Origin: Microvirga sesbaniae
GTDB lineage: Bacteria > Pseudomonadota > Alphaproteobacteria > Rhizobiales > Beijerinckiaceae
DNA length: 64,000 nucleotides
Assembly (NCBI RefSeq): GCF_025460805.1
Contig: NZ_JAMXFJ010000002.1
Coordinates: 1-64,000, forward strand
Direction: 5' to 3'
Shown here in pieces: positions 46,682 to 54,831 of the stretch. Each line of letters begins with the position of its first letter. Position 1 is the first letter of the stretch. The notes beneath the pieces were generated by a model. The model was not told the origin of the DNA and did not search any database. It saw only the letters and a list, made by a program, of their open reading frames with translations. The translations under genes and the position numbers were made by a program.

Positions 46682-46696
46682 GGTGCAGTCTGCACC
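46682..46696. promoter_or_regulatory. Palindrome upstream of the MFS gene
   Basis: GGTGCAG-T-CTGCACC is a perfect 7-bp inverted repeat 22 bases before the MFS start codon, in the position of a repressor operator. No regulator gene is adjacent. Confidence 0.4.
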
Positions 46697-46717
46697 TGCT
46701 CGGGTTAGGAAAGCCCG

Positions 46718-47872
46718 ATGACACGACGTGACCTTCTTCCCGCGCGGCTGGCGGCCAGCGCGCTCTTCTTCGGCAACGGGTTCGGCATCGGCACCTGGGC
46801 GGCCCAGCTTCCCCGGTTCAAGGAATCCCTCGGCCTGTCCGACGGCCAGCTCAGCCTCGGGCTGCTGGCCTTCTCCCTCGGCGCGGTGGCGCTCATGCCG
46901 ATCATCGGCTGGGCCGTGACGGTGGTCGGCAGCCGCACCATGACGGTCGCGGCGGCGTTCTCGTTCGCAGCCGCCCTGGTGCTTCCCGGTCTCGCGCCGT
47001 CCCTGAGCCTGTTCGTGGCCGCCGCCCTCGTGGCCGGGGCCTGCAACGGCACCATGGACATCGCCATGAACACCAATGCCACCGTGGTCGAGAAGGCCTG
47101 GGGCTCGGCGATCATGTCGTCCTTCCACGCCTATTTCAGCCTCGGGGGGCTGGCCGGGGCCGGAGCCTCGGGCCTCCTCATCGCGCTCGATGTCGGGATC
47201 GTCCCGACCTTGCTCGTCTCCTGCCTCGGGATGGCCCTGCTCTTCCTGCCGGCCGCCTTCTGGACCCTGGGGGAGCGCGAACGTCCGAGCGAGGGCCACG
47301 GCTTCGCCTGGCCCAGGGGGAGCGTGCTCCTTCTGGCCGTGCTCGCCATGTTCTGCTTCATCGTCGAGGGCGCCATGGTCGACTGGACGGCCATCTATCT
47401 CCAGACCGTCGCCGGCGCGAGCCTCGAGGCGGCGGTGACGGGCTTCGCCGCCTTCTCGCTTGCCATGACGGTCTGCCGCTTCATGGGCGACTTCGTCGTC
47501 CGGCATCTCGGCCGCATCCGAACCCTGCAGCTCGGCGGCCTGCTCTCGGCCTTCGGCCTGGCCCTCGCCATGCTCCTGCCCCAGCCCCTGCCCGCCTCGG
47601 TCGGCTTCGCCCTCGTCGGCGTCGGCCTCGCCAACGCGGTGCCGGTGCTGTTCAGCGCCGCGGGACAGATGAAGGATCTTCCGCCCAGCATGGGCGTCGC
47701 CATGGTGGCAACTCTGGGGTATGGCGGCCTCCTGCTCGGCCCACCGCTGATCGGATTCGGGGGCGAAATCTTCGGCCTGCGCGCCATGCTGGGCCTCCTG
47801 ATCGCCTTTGCCTTCATCATCATCATTTTGTCGCAGCGCGCTTTGAAGCGCTCCACTGTTCAGTTTTCCTGA
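46718..47872 (+). CDS. MFS transporter
   Basis: This 384-residue protein has about 12 membrane spans and the general layout of major facilitator exporters of sugar or drug type (FGNGFGIGTWAAQLPRFKESLGLSDGQL, VGSRTMTVAAAF, ACNGTMDIAMNTNATVVEK). The latter motif resembles the YbjJ/Fucose-permease-like branch. A palindrome in the promoter may be a repressor site. The substrate is unknown. It is followed by the patatin gene on the same strand. Confidence 0.87.
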   Translation: MTRRDLLPARLAASALFFGNGFGIGTWAAQLPRFKESLGLSDGQLSLGLLAFSLGAVALMPIIGWAVTVVGSRTMTVAAAFSFAAALVLPGLAPSLSLFVAAALVAGACNGTMDIAMNTNATVVEKAWGSAIMSSFHAYFSLGGLAGAGASGLLIALDVGIVPTLLVSCLGMALLFLPAAFWTLGERERPSEGHGFAWPRGSVLLLAVLAMFCFIVEGAMVDWTAIYLQTVAGASLEAAVTGFAAFSLAMTVCRFMGDFVVRHLGRIRTLQLGGLLSAFGLALAMLLPQPLPASVGFALVGVGLANAVPVLFSAAGQMKDLPPSMGVAMVATLGYGGLLLGPPLIGFGGEIFGLRAMLGLLIAFAFIIIILSQRALKRSTVQFS

Positions 47873-47961
47873 ACCAGTCCTAATTGAAACTTGAGGGCAC
47901 CCTTCATGCGGCTTTCACGGAAGGCTGGCACGAACGGGACGGGATGCCTTGGAGTCGATCA

Positions 47962-48972
47962 ATGTTGTGGGACGGGATTGCCCGGCGCAGCGCCGGTTCA
48001 GGGGGTGGCGGAGGAGCGGTCGAGACCAAGCCTCCGGCCGAACGCGATCCCCGAGCGAAGGCAAGGATCGGCCTGGCGCTGGGCGGAGGCGCCGCCCGCG
48101 GCTGGTCCCATATCGGCGTCCTGCGGGTCCTCGCCGAGGCCGGCATCGTGCCGGACGTGATCGCCGGCTCCTCGATCGGCGCCGTGGTCGGCGGCTGCTA
48201 CGCGGCCGGCAAGCTCGACGAACTCGAGGCCTTCGCCCTGTCCCTGACCAAGCGGCGCGTCATGGGGCTCCTCGACTTCCATTTCAGCGGCGCCGGCCTG
48301 ATCGCCGGCGGGCGCCTGCAGCGCCTCCTCGACCAGGACCTGATGGACCGCCGGGTCGAGACCCTGCCGGTCAAGTTCTGCACCATCGCGACCGAACTCG
48401 TGAGCGGCCACGAGATCTGGCTGACGCGCGGCCCTCTGGTCCAGGCCATGAGGGCCTCCTACGCCCTGCCGGGCGTGTTCGATCCCGTGATGATCGGCGG
48501 CCGCTGGCTCATGGACGGCGCCCTCGTAAATCCCATCCCCATCACGGCTGCCCGGGCGCTCGGCGCCGACATCGTCATCTGCGTGAACCTCAACGGCGAG
48601 GTGCGCGTGCGCGGCACCGTGATCCAGTCCTACGACGCGGGGACGAGCGACGAGCAGGAGATCGAGGAAGCGATCGACGAGGCGCCCCGCCGCTGGGGCA
48701 TCTTCCCCGGGCATCGCGGGGACAAGCCGCGCAAGCCGAACGCGCCGGGCCTCGCCACCGTGATGGTGGACGCCTTCAACATCACCCAGGACCGCATCGC
48801 CCGTTCGCGGCTCGCAGGGGATCCGCCCGACATCATGGTGGCGCCCAAGCTCGCCAAGATGGGCCTGTTCGAGTTCCACCGGGCCGGGGAGTGCATCGCC
48901 CTGGGTCGGCAGGCCACCGAGCGCGCCCTGCCGGATATCCTCGAACTGCTCCAGGAGACGCAGGCGACCTGA
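47962..48972 (+). CDS. Patatin-like phospholipase (RssA type)
   Basis: Patatin-like proteins are serine lipid hydrolases. The ATG at 47962 is preferred because GGAG lies seven bases upstream; it gives 336 residues, with earlier ATG/TTG codons lacking a good site. After a Gly-rich, basic N-terminus come the oxyanion hole GGGAARGWSHIGVL, the nucleophile motif GSSIG and the catalytic Asp in MDGALVNP. This matches the bacterial RssA/YchK group. A C-terminal region of about 90 residues (SDEQEIEEAIDEAP...) is more variable. The stop directly abuts the stop of the convergent CBS gene. Confidence 0.88.
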   Translation: MLWDGIARRSAGSGGGGGAVETKPPAERDPRAKARIGLALGGGAARGWSHIGVLRVLAEAGIVPDVIAGSSIGAVVGGCYAAGKLDELEAFALSLTKRRVMGLLDFHFSGAGLIAGGRLQRLLDQDLMDRRVETLPVKFCTIATELVSGHEIWLTRGPLVQAMRASYALPGVFDPVMIGGRWLMDGALVNPIPITAARALGADIVICVNLNGEVRVRGTVIQSYDAGTSDEQEIEEAIDEAPRRWGIFPGHRGDKPRKPNAPGLATVMVDAFNITQDRIARSRLAGDPPDIMVAPKLAKMGLFEFHRAGECIALGRQATERALPDILELLQETQAT

Positions 48973-49404
48973 TCAGGCGGTCGCGATGTATTCCTTGATC
49001 GCCTGAGCTTCCGCCTCGACCTCCTCGAGCCGCAGCTTCACTACGTCTCCGATCGACACGATGCCGGACAGGCGCCCGCCTTCGACCACGGGGATGTGCC
49101 GGAACTTCTGCTGGGTCATGAGTTCCATCACGTCGTTGATGGAGGTTTCGCCCGTGCAGGTGACCACCTTCTCCGTCATGAAGCGGGAGACCGGCTCGTC
49201 CAGGGCCTTGGCCCCATGGGCCGCGACGGCGCGCACGATGTCGCGCTCCGAGATGATGCCGGCGACCGGCCGATGAGCGTCCACGATGAGTAGGGCACCA
49301 ATTCTGCGCTCCGCGAGAACCCCGGCGGCTTCGCTCAAGGATCGGCCCGGCTCGATGGTGGCAACCTCGCGGCCCTTGAGCGAAAGGATTCGATTGACGA
49401 TCAT
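48973..49404 (-). CDS. CBS-domain pair protein
   Basis: This 143-residue protein consists of two CBS domains: IEPGRSLSEAAGVLAERRIG with VAGIISERDIVRAVAAHG, and TCTGETSINDVMELMTQQKF with GIVSIGDVVKLRLEEVEAE, followed by a short helix. Such Bateman modules bind adenine nucleotides. It is convergent with the patatin gene (stops adjacent, TGA|TCA). Function is unknown; it is unrelated in layout to the CBS-BON fusion at 38926. Confidence 0.92.
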   Translation of the reverse strand: MIVNRILSLKGREVATIEPGRSLSEAAGVLAERRIGALLIVDAHRPVAGIISERDIVRAVAAHGAKALDEPVSRFMTEKVVTCTGETSINDVMELMTQQKFRHIPVVEGGRLSGIVSIGDVVKLRLEEVEAEAQAIKEYIATA

Positions 49405-49541
49405 TCATTCCCTCCCGTTGTGCGAACGGCGAGGACCGTCAGCCCTCGCCTTCGCAAGGCTGATCCTGAGGGCGCGCCCCATGACAGCGGGGCGAAAACC
49501 CTCCATCAGCCTTACGATGATTGGGGCAAACCATGTCGGTT

Positions 49542-50357
49542 TCAAGCCGAGATGCGGCCGGGCCGGGCCGGGAGCGGGTCCACAAGAGGGAAAATGAGAA
49601 GCCCGGCCAGGAAGCCGCCGAGATGCGCCTCCCAGGCGATGCTCGCATCCATCATCCCCAGCGGCTGGACGAAGGCGAAGATGTAGTTCGCGGCGAACCA
49701 GATCCCGAGGAAGATCAGGACCTGCCGGTTGCGCACCATGTGTCCGAGGGTTTCGCGCGGCCGCTCGTGCGGCTGGGTCAGGCGTCCTTCCCGGTGCCAC
49801 GAGGCCGGGGCGAACATGAACCAGGAGGCGGCCGCCATCAGCCCGGACACGGCCCCGGACGCGCCGATCATCGGCAGCACCTGGAAGGGGTTCATGGCCG
49901 CGTACACGATGGCCCCGCACACGGCGGCGGCCGCCGACAGGACGAGGAACCGGCCGGCGCCGCAGCGCCTGACGATCGGCGTTCCGAAGGCGGCGAGCCA
50001 GACGCCGTTGATCAGCACATGGGCCCAGGAGCCGTGCAGGAACGCATAGGTCAACGCCGTCCAGGGCCGCGCCTCGTCCGGGGCCAGCACGTATTGCGCC
50101 AGGGCCATCATGGGCGTGACCGTATCGTCCGGGGCGCCGTCCCGCAGGGACTGCACGATCTCCTCGACCTGCGCCCCCCCGAAGGCGACGGCCCAGCGCG
50201 CCGGGATGACGGCCCAGTCGATGACGACCGTGAAGTCGGTTTCATCGGACAGAAGCATCCGGACGCCGTGGATGCCGATCAGCACCGCCAGGCACAGGCT
50301 GATGGTGGCCGGCAGGTTGAGAATCGGCTCGCGGACGCGGGGCGGGTTTGGAGACAT
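49542..50357 (-). CDS. Rhomboid-family intramembrane serine protease
   Basis: This 271-residue protein has six or seven membrane spans. The catalytic Ser is in GASGAVSG (near residue 166) and the partner His in EAHLGGFLAG (near 244). The long first loop between span 1 and the WTALTYAFLHGSWAHVLIN motif is typical of alphaproteobacterial rhomboids. Rhomboids cut single-span membrane proteins in the lipid bilayer; this window encodes several single-span peptides, but no link is shown. It lies 137 bases upstream of the CBS gene's start on the same strand. Confidence 0.92.
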   Translation of the reverse strand: MSPNPPRVREPILNLPATISLCLAVLIGIHGVRMLLSDETDFTVVIDWAVIPARWAVAFGGAQVEEIVQSLRDGAPDDTVTPMMALAQYVLAPDEARPWTALTYAFLHGSWAHVLINGVWLAAFGTPIVRRCGAGRFLVLSAAAAVCGAIVYAAMNPFQVLPMIGASGAVSGLMAAASWFMFAPASWHREGRLTQPHERPRETLGHMVRNRQVLIFLGIWFAANYIFAFVQPLGMMDASIAWEAHLGGFLAGLLIFPLVDPLPARPGRISA

Positions 50358-50423
50358 GACGCGCTTTTCGTCTGGCCGCCGCCCGGGATCCCGGTGCCGG
50401 CGGCGTTCGGTTCATGGCCTGAC

Positions 50424-50564
50424 TAGAGCATCGGACGGACCCAGAGGGCCGCGTCAGCGAAAAGTGGACCCGGTTTTCCGTTCTGACCGATGCTCTCATT
50501 CGAGAAGAAAGCATCGGATGGATCCCAAAAGTGCAAGTCCACTTTTGGGTCCGATGCTTTAGCG
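50424..50564. repeat. Family 1 intergenic repeat, locus 5
   Basis: TAGAGCATCGGACGGACCC, an inner block GCGTCAGCGAAAAGTGGACC, CCGATGCTC, then a second unit GCATCGGATGGATCCC with inner inverted AAAAGTGCAAGTCCACTTTT and closing CCGATGC. Two module B-like units stand in a row. Confidence 0.85.
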
Positions 50565-50742
50565 CCAATCCGGGTCGGCCGTCGAGAGAAACCCGCGGCC
50601 TGGTAGTTCCAAGGCGTACCAGCCGCCCCCCGCCCTGGCCCCGCAAACTTTTTGTTAACCATGTTGGAACCGCTCGGGCCGCGACGCGTTAACTCACCTT
50701 TTACTTTCCGCTTGAGCCGAAAATGCAACCATGTCAGTTTGG

Positions 50743-50757
50743 TTAAAAGAACGTTAA
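50743..50757 (+). promoter_or_regulatory. CtrA-type binding site
   Basis: TTAA-N7-TTAA, followed by CC, is an exact match to the CtrA full-site consensus. It ends 14 bases upstream of the start codon of the transglutaminase-like protease gene. A further TTAACC half-site is near 50655. CtrA is the cell-cycle master regulator of most alphaproteobacteria. Confidence 0.55.
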
Positions 50758-50771
50758 CCGGCTGGTGGGGC

Positions 50772-51455
50772 ATGCGGAAGGTTTATTTCAAGAACGGCCT
50801 TTTCTGTGGCGTAAATGAGAAGCCTGCCTCCATCGGCACCATCGTCAAATCAGCGCTCCTCGCCCTGTCGCTCCTGCTCGCCGGCACCGCCGCCCAGGCT
50901 CAGACCCTGGCCGCCCTGCCCGTTTCGAGCGCTCCGATCACGAGCATGGGCGCCGCCAAGCCGCTCCAGGGCTGGTCGCAATTCTGCGAAACCTTTCGGT
51001 CCGAATGCGTCGTGAACACGGCCGAGCCGGACACGATCGACCTGACGCCCCAGGCCTGGAAGACCATCGTGTCGGTGAATCAGCGCGTGAATTCGACCAT
51101 CAAGGCGGTGACGGATGCCGACCATTGGGGCGTCGTCGACGTGTGGGGTTTCCCCGACGACGGCCGCGGCGACTGCGAGGATTTCCAGCTCCTGAAGCGC
51201 AAGCTCCTCGCCGAGGCGGGCCTTCCCCGCCGCGCCATGCGGATGACGGTCGTGATCGACGAACTGGGCGAAGGCCACGCGGTCCTCATGGTCCGCACCA
51301 ACCGGGGCGACTTCGTCCTCGACAACAAGACCTCGTCGGTCCTGCCCTGGCACCGTACCGGCTACGTCTACATCAAGCGCGAGAGCCAGGACACGATCGG
51401 CTGGGTGTCGCTCGGCGGCATCGTGTCGTCGCCGACCACCACGGCGAATCGGTAA
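50772..51455 (+). CDS. Bacterial transglutaminase-like cysteine protease (BTLCP/DUF920)
   Basis: This 227-residue exported protein has an N-terminal hydrophobic signal (SALLALSLLLAGTAAQAQ) and the BTLCP domain. The catalytic triad is visible as Cys in GDCEDFQ (about residue 134), His in GEGHAVLMV (about 168) and Asp in FVLDNKTS (about 183). Family members include LapG-like proteases that act on surface adhesins in the periplasm, and uncharacterised rhizobial members. No lapD- or adhesin-like gene is adjacent. The ATG at 50772 is close behind a CtrA-type box, so cell-cycle control is possible. Confidence 0.88.
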   Translation: MRKVYFKNGLFCGVNEKPASIGTIVKSALLALSLLLAGTAAQAQTLAALPVSSAPITSMGAAKPLQGWSQFCETFRSECVVNTAEPDTIDLTPQAWKTIVSVNQRVNSTIKAVTDADHWGVVDVWGFPDDGRGDCEDFQLLKRKLLAEAGLPRRAMRMTVVIDELGEGHAVLMVRTNRGDFVLDNKTSSVLPWHRTGYVYIKRESQDTIGWVSLGGIVSSPTTTANR

Positions 51456-51571
51456 GACCGGCGGAGTGTCCGTGTTCGGCGTGAGCCGGCGCCGACCCTC
51501 CCTGCCTCCGCGACATTGCCTCTACGCGACGACGTCGTGGGAATCGCGACCGACGAAACACGAAGCGGGAA

Positions 51572-52102
51572 TCAATCGACCCGCCGCATTCCCTTCTCGA
51601 ACCGCTTCCAGTTGTCCACGTAGTTCCGGGCCGACCAGCGCAGCCGCTCGATCGCGTCCGCGTCGAGCACGCGGATGGCCTTGGCCGGCGCGCCGACGAT
51701 GAGGGAATTGTCGGGAAATTCCTTGCCTTCCGTCACCAGGGCATGGGCGCCCACCAGGCAGTTCGCCCCGATGCGGGCATGGTTGAGAACCGTCGCGCCC
51801 ATGCCGATCAGAGAGTTCTCGCCGACCGTGCAGCCGTGCAGGATCGCCTTGTGACCGATGGTGCAGCCCGGCCCGACGGTCAGCGGCGCCCCCATGTCGG
51901 TGTGGAGCAGAGCCGCTTCCTGGATGTTGGTCCCCTGGCCGATGTCGATGAGCTCGTTGTCGCCGCGCAGCACGGCGCCGAACCAGATTCCCACGTCGCG
52001 CCCCAGCCGCACCTTGCCGATCACATGGGCGTCGGGAGCGATCCAGAACCCGCCGGGCTCGGGCAGGATGGGCGAGATGGCGTCGAGGCTGTAGATCGGC
52101 AT
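51572..52102 (-). CDS. Gamma carbonic anhydrase-like hexapeptide protein
   Basis: This 176-residue protein is a left-handed beta-helix of the gamma-carbonic anhydrase family (PaaY/YrdA-like). Three metal-ligand histidines are seen in LLHTDMG, IGHKAILHG and the second His of the latter. The RGDN segment (FGAVLRGDNELIDIG) is also typical. Activity may be carbonic anhydrase, esterase-like or none. It starts MPIYSLDAISP and lies 59 bases downstream of the DUF3126 gene's stop, on the same strand. Confidence 0.93.
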   Translation of the reverse strand: MPIYSLDAISPILPEPGGFWIAPDAHVIGKVRLGRDVGIWFGAVLRGDNELIDIGQGTNIQEAALLHTDMGAPLTVGPGCTIGHKAILHGCTVGENSLIGMGATVLNHARIGANCLVGAHALVTEGKEFPDNSLIVGAPAKAIRVLDADAIERLRWSARNYVDNWKRFEKGMRRVD

Positions 52103-52161
52103 CGCGGGTCCGCAGGGAAAAACAGCAGAACCCCGGTGAGGTTCTGCTGCGGGAAAGCCGG

Positions 52162-52374
52162 TCAGTCCTCGAGGTCCGTGTCGAGGATCGCCATGGTGAA
52201 GTTGTAGGAGCGGTCTCCGTCCTCGTCGTCGACGAAGAGAACGCCGACGAATTCCTCACCGATGTAAACTTCCGCCGAGTCGGTCTTCTTCGGGCGACCG
52301 ACCACGCGGATCGAGTGGTTCGCAAAGCTCTGGCGCAGATAGCGCTCGACTTTAGCCATCTCGGTCTTGTCCAC
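52162..52374 (-). CDS. DUF3126-family small protein (GTG start)
   Basis: The frame from a GTG at 52374 encodes 70 residues: (V/M)DKTEMAKVERYLRQSFANH through the acidic C-terminus. GTG is chosen because AAGGA lies six bases upstream; the later ATG at 52359 has a poorer site and would remove five residues. It belongs to a small alphaproteobacterial family of unknown function, here between cysE and the gamma carbonic anhydrase gene. No catalytic motif is evident. Confidence 0.85.
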   Translation of the reverse strand: MDKTEMAKVERYLRQSFANHSIRVVGRPKKTDSAEVYIGEEFVGVLFVDDEDGDRSYNFTMAILDTDLED

Positions 52375-52465
52375 TACAGGTCCTTTCTTGATGTCACGGA
52401 TGCTGCACTTGCCATGCCGGGCAAACGCGAGCAAGCGGCGATAGGTCCCTGGAGGGCGGCTTTGC

Positions 52466-53302
52466 TCAGATTCCATCCGCCTCGGAGAAGCAGTGGTTCA
52501 TGGACCGGGACGGCTCCTCGCATCCGGCCGCGCCGACGACCTTGGCCGGAACCCCGGCCACCGTGGCGTTCTGGGGCACGGGCTTGAGAACCACTGATCC
52601 GGCGGCGATGCGCGCGCAGGAGCCGACCTCGATATTGCCGAGGATCTTCGCCCCGGCGCCGATGAGCACGCCCTGGCGGATCTTGGGATGCCGGTCCCCG
52701 CGCTCCTTGCCGGTGCCCCCGAGGGTCACGTCCTGGAGCATCGAGACGTTGTCCTCGATGACCGCGGTGGCGCCCACCACCAGCCCGGTGGCATGGTCGA
52801 GGAAGATGCCCCGGCCGATCCGGGCGGCCGGGTGGATGTCGGTCTGGAACGTGTCGGACGAGCGGCTCTGGAGATAGAGGGCGAGATCCTGCCGTCCCCG
52901 GGACCACAGCCAATGGGCCAGCCGGTGAGTCTGGATGGCGTGGAAGCCCTTGAAGTAGAGCACGGGCTCGAGCGCCCGGGTGACCACCGGGTCGCGGTCG
53001 ATCACCGCGCTGATGTCGGCCCGCATGGACGCCCCGATGGCCGGGTCATGCTCCACCGCCTCGAGGAAGATCTGCTCGATGATGTCCGCGGGAACGGCCG
53101 CATGGCCGAGGCGCGAGGCCACCCGATGGATGACCGCGGCCTCCAGGCTCGGCTGATGCAGGATCGCGCTGAGCATGAGGCCCGCGATGGCCGGCTCGGC
53201 CTGAACGACGGCCTCGGCCTCGGCGCGAAGACGATTCCAGATCGGATCGACCGTTCCGGCGATGACGTCCGAGGCTTCGGGCTTCAGGCGCGTTTGGGTC
53301 AT
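52466..53302 (-). CDS. cysE: Serine O-acetyltransferase
   Basis: CysE acetylates serine to O-acetylserine, the carbon precursor of cysteine. This 278-residue protein has the N-terminal helical SATase domain (WNRLRAEAEAVVQAEPAIAG) and the left-handed beta-helix hexapeptide core with the catalytic segments FQTDIHPAARIGRG, FLDHATGLVVG and LGGTGKERGDRHP. It ends in an exposed tail MNHCFSEADGI; a C-terminal Ile inserts into O-acetylserine sulfhydrylase (CysK) in the cysteine synthase complex. The divergent crotonase gene is 79 bases away. Confidence 0.95.
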   Translation of the reverse strand: MTQTRLKPEASDVIAGTVDPIWNRLRAEAEAVVQAEPAIAGLMLSAILHQPSLEAAVIHRVASRLGHAAVPADIIEQIFLEAVEHDPAIGASMRADISAVIDRDPVVTRALEPVLYFKGFHAIQTHRLAHWLWSRGRQDLALYLQSRSSDTFQTDIHPAARIGRGIFLDHATGLVVGATAVIEDNVSMLQDVTLGGTGKERGDRHPKIRQGVLIGAGAKILGNIEVGSCARIAAGSVVLKPVPQNATVAGVPAKVVGAAGCEEPSRSMNHCFSEADGI

Positions 53303-53381
53303 GATAGTCTCCTTGCCGACTCCGCTATCGCTTCGGGATAGATAAGAAGCCTAGCCTTTTTACCACAGATGCAAGCGTGCC

Positions 53382-54182
53382 ATGACGTACTCTTTTTCTC
53401 CCGCCACGTCCAAACTCGGCGTATCCCTCTCGGGGGGTATCGCGACCCTCGCCATCGACAATCCGTCCAAGCACAACGCGCTCGACCTCGAGATGTGGCA
53501 GGCCTTTCCCGGCCTCATGGCGGCCCTCGGCTGCGACCCCGAGGTCCGGGTGGTGGTGGTCCGGGGCGCGGGCGGCGAATCCTTCGCATCCGGGGCCGAT
53601 ATCGGCGAGTTCGCGACCCTGCGGGCCGATGCGGAGGGCGGACGGCGCTACGAGGCCGTCAACGAGGCCGCCTTCTGGGCCGTGGCCCATTGCGCGAAGC
53701 CTGTCATCGCCATGATCCGCGGCTTCTGCCTGGGCGGAGGCTTCGGCCTCGCCCTCTCCTGCGACCTGCGAGTCGCCTCCGAGAGCGCCGTGTTCGGCAT
53801 CCCGGCGGCCCGGCTCGGGATCGGCTATCCGCCGGGCGCCATGAGGCTCGTGACCGCGGCCGTGGGGGCTCCGGCGGCCAAGGACCTGTTCTTCACCGCG
53901 CGGCGGATCGACGCCCGGGAGGCGGCGCGCCTGGGCGTGGTGCAGCGGGTGGTGCCTGACGGGCAGCTGGAGGACACGGTCCTGGCGCTCGCCGAGGCCA
54001 TCGCCGGGAACGCCCCGCTGACGATCCGGGCCGCCAAGGCGGCCATCGACCGGGCGGTCGGCGTGGCGCACCCGGACGTGGATCCGGTCGCCCTCGCGGA
54101 CCGGTGCTTCGACAGCCTCGATGCCGCCGAGGGCCGCAACGCCTTCCTGGAGAAGCGCCAGCCGGTCTTCACCGGCCGGTAG
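53382..54182 (+). CDS. Enoyl-CoA hydratase/isomerase (crotonase) family protein
   Basis: This 266-residue protein has the crotonase fold: VSLSGGIATLAIDNPSKHNALD, the first oxyanion segment ASGADIGEF and the second CLGGGFGLALSCDLRVAS, followed by AARLGIGYPPGAM. The position of one catalytic acidic residue is uncertain, so it could be a hydratase, isomerase or another crotonase activity. It is divergent from cysE and ends in a family 2 repeat region. No beta-oxidation genes are adjacent. Confidence 0.88.
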   Translation: MTYSFSPATSKLGVSLSGGIATLAIDNPSKHNALDLEMWQAFPGLMAALGCDPEVRVVVVRGAGGESFASGADIGEFATLRADAEGGRRYEAVNEAAFWAVAHCAKPVIAMIRGFCLGGGFGLALSCDLRVASESAVFGIPAARLGIGYPPGAMRLVTAAVGAPAAKDLFFTARRIDAREAARLGVVQRVVPDGQLEDTVLALAEAIAGNAPLTIRAAKAAIDRAVGVAHPDVDPVALADRCFDSLDAAEGRNAFLEKRQPVFTGR

Positions 54183-54201
54183 GGTCCGCTGGACCACCCC
54201 G

Positions 54202-54288
54202 TCCTGGCCGGCTTTGTGCTGGCCATCCCGATCGGAGAAGCGCTCTGCCTCGGACGATCGGGATCACCGGGACGAGCCCGGCGATGAC
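54202..54288. repeat. Family 2 intergenic repeat, locus 3
   Basis: Inverted orientation of the same blocks: CCTGGCCGGC...GGCCATCCCGATCGG, then GATCGGGATCACCGGGACGA and GCCCGGCGATGACGAG. It fills the gap between the crotonase gene and the methyltransferase gene. Confidence 0.75.
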
Positions 54289-54312
54289 GAGAGAAGCGGC
54301 CCTGACCCGCCC

Positions 54313-54804
54313 TCACGTCTCCCGGCGATAGACGAAATAGCGCCCTTCCGGCACGCCGGTCTCGGCCGAGACGTCCCGGCAGGACGGCATCGGGAAGGCC
54401 CGGTCGCCGAGCAGGATGCCGCCCGGCCGCAGGAGGGCTTCGAGGAGCGGCGCCAGGCGCCGGGCGAGGCTGGCGTTCGCCGCCTCGTCGCCGGACCCGA
54501 TATCGATGTGGATCAGGGCCGCCGCGCCCGCCCCGTGCCGCGCGGTGAAGGGCGGCAGGGTGTCGAAGAGGTCGCCCACCACCAGGTAGCCCTCGGGCGG
54601 GTAGCAGTCCGGGTGGGCGGCGGGCGCGCGCTCGAACACGTGGATGTCCCGCCCCGGCAGGCGGGCGCGCAGGTGATCGTAGGTGCGTCCGTTCCCGAGG
54701 CCGATCTCGAGCACGAGGCCCGTGGGGCCGATCGCCCGGGCGGCCCAGTCGAGCAGGTCGCGCTGGGCGGTCAGGCGTCGGATGGCGCTGTCGAGGCGGG
54801 TCAT
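54313..54804 (-). CDS. Class I SAM-dependent methyltransferase
   Basis: This 163-residue protein has a Rossmann-type methyltransferase motif I at residues 31-45 (VLEIGLGNGRTYDHL) and downstream acidic and hydrophobic strands (HVFERAP, ALIHIDIGSGDE). Substrate-recognition parts are minimal. It is similar to a rhizobial family of small methyltransferases without known target. It lies 27 bases after the alpha/beta hydrolase gene on the same strand, probably co-transcribed. Confidence 0.8.
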   Translation of the reverse strand: MTRLDSAIRRLTAQRDLLDWAARAIGPTGLVLEIGLGNGRTYDHLRARLPGRDIHVFERAPAAHPDCYPPEGYLVVGDLFDTLPPFTARHGAGAAALIHIDIGSGDEAANASLARRLAPLLEALLRPGGILLGDRAFPMPSCRDVSAETGVPEGRYFVYRRET

Positions 54805-54831
54805 GGACGGATCCTCATGGGCGTCTCCCGG

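Larger units (their letters stand above)
50358..50771. other. Gene-free region upstream of the transglutaminase-like protease
   Basis: This 414-base gap contains a family 1 repeat (50424-50564) and then an AT-rich stretch (50640-50771) with GTTAAC-type words, ending in a CtrA-type box just before the protease gene. No other coding signal is seen. Confidence 0.7.
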
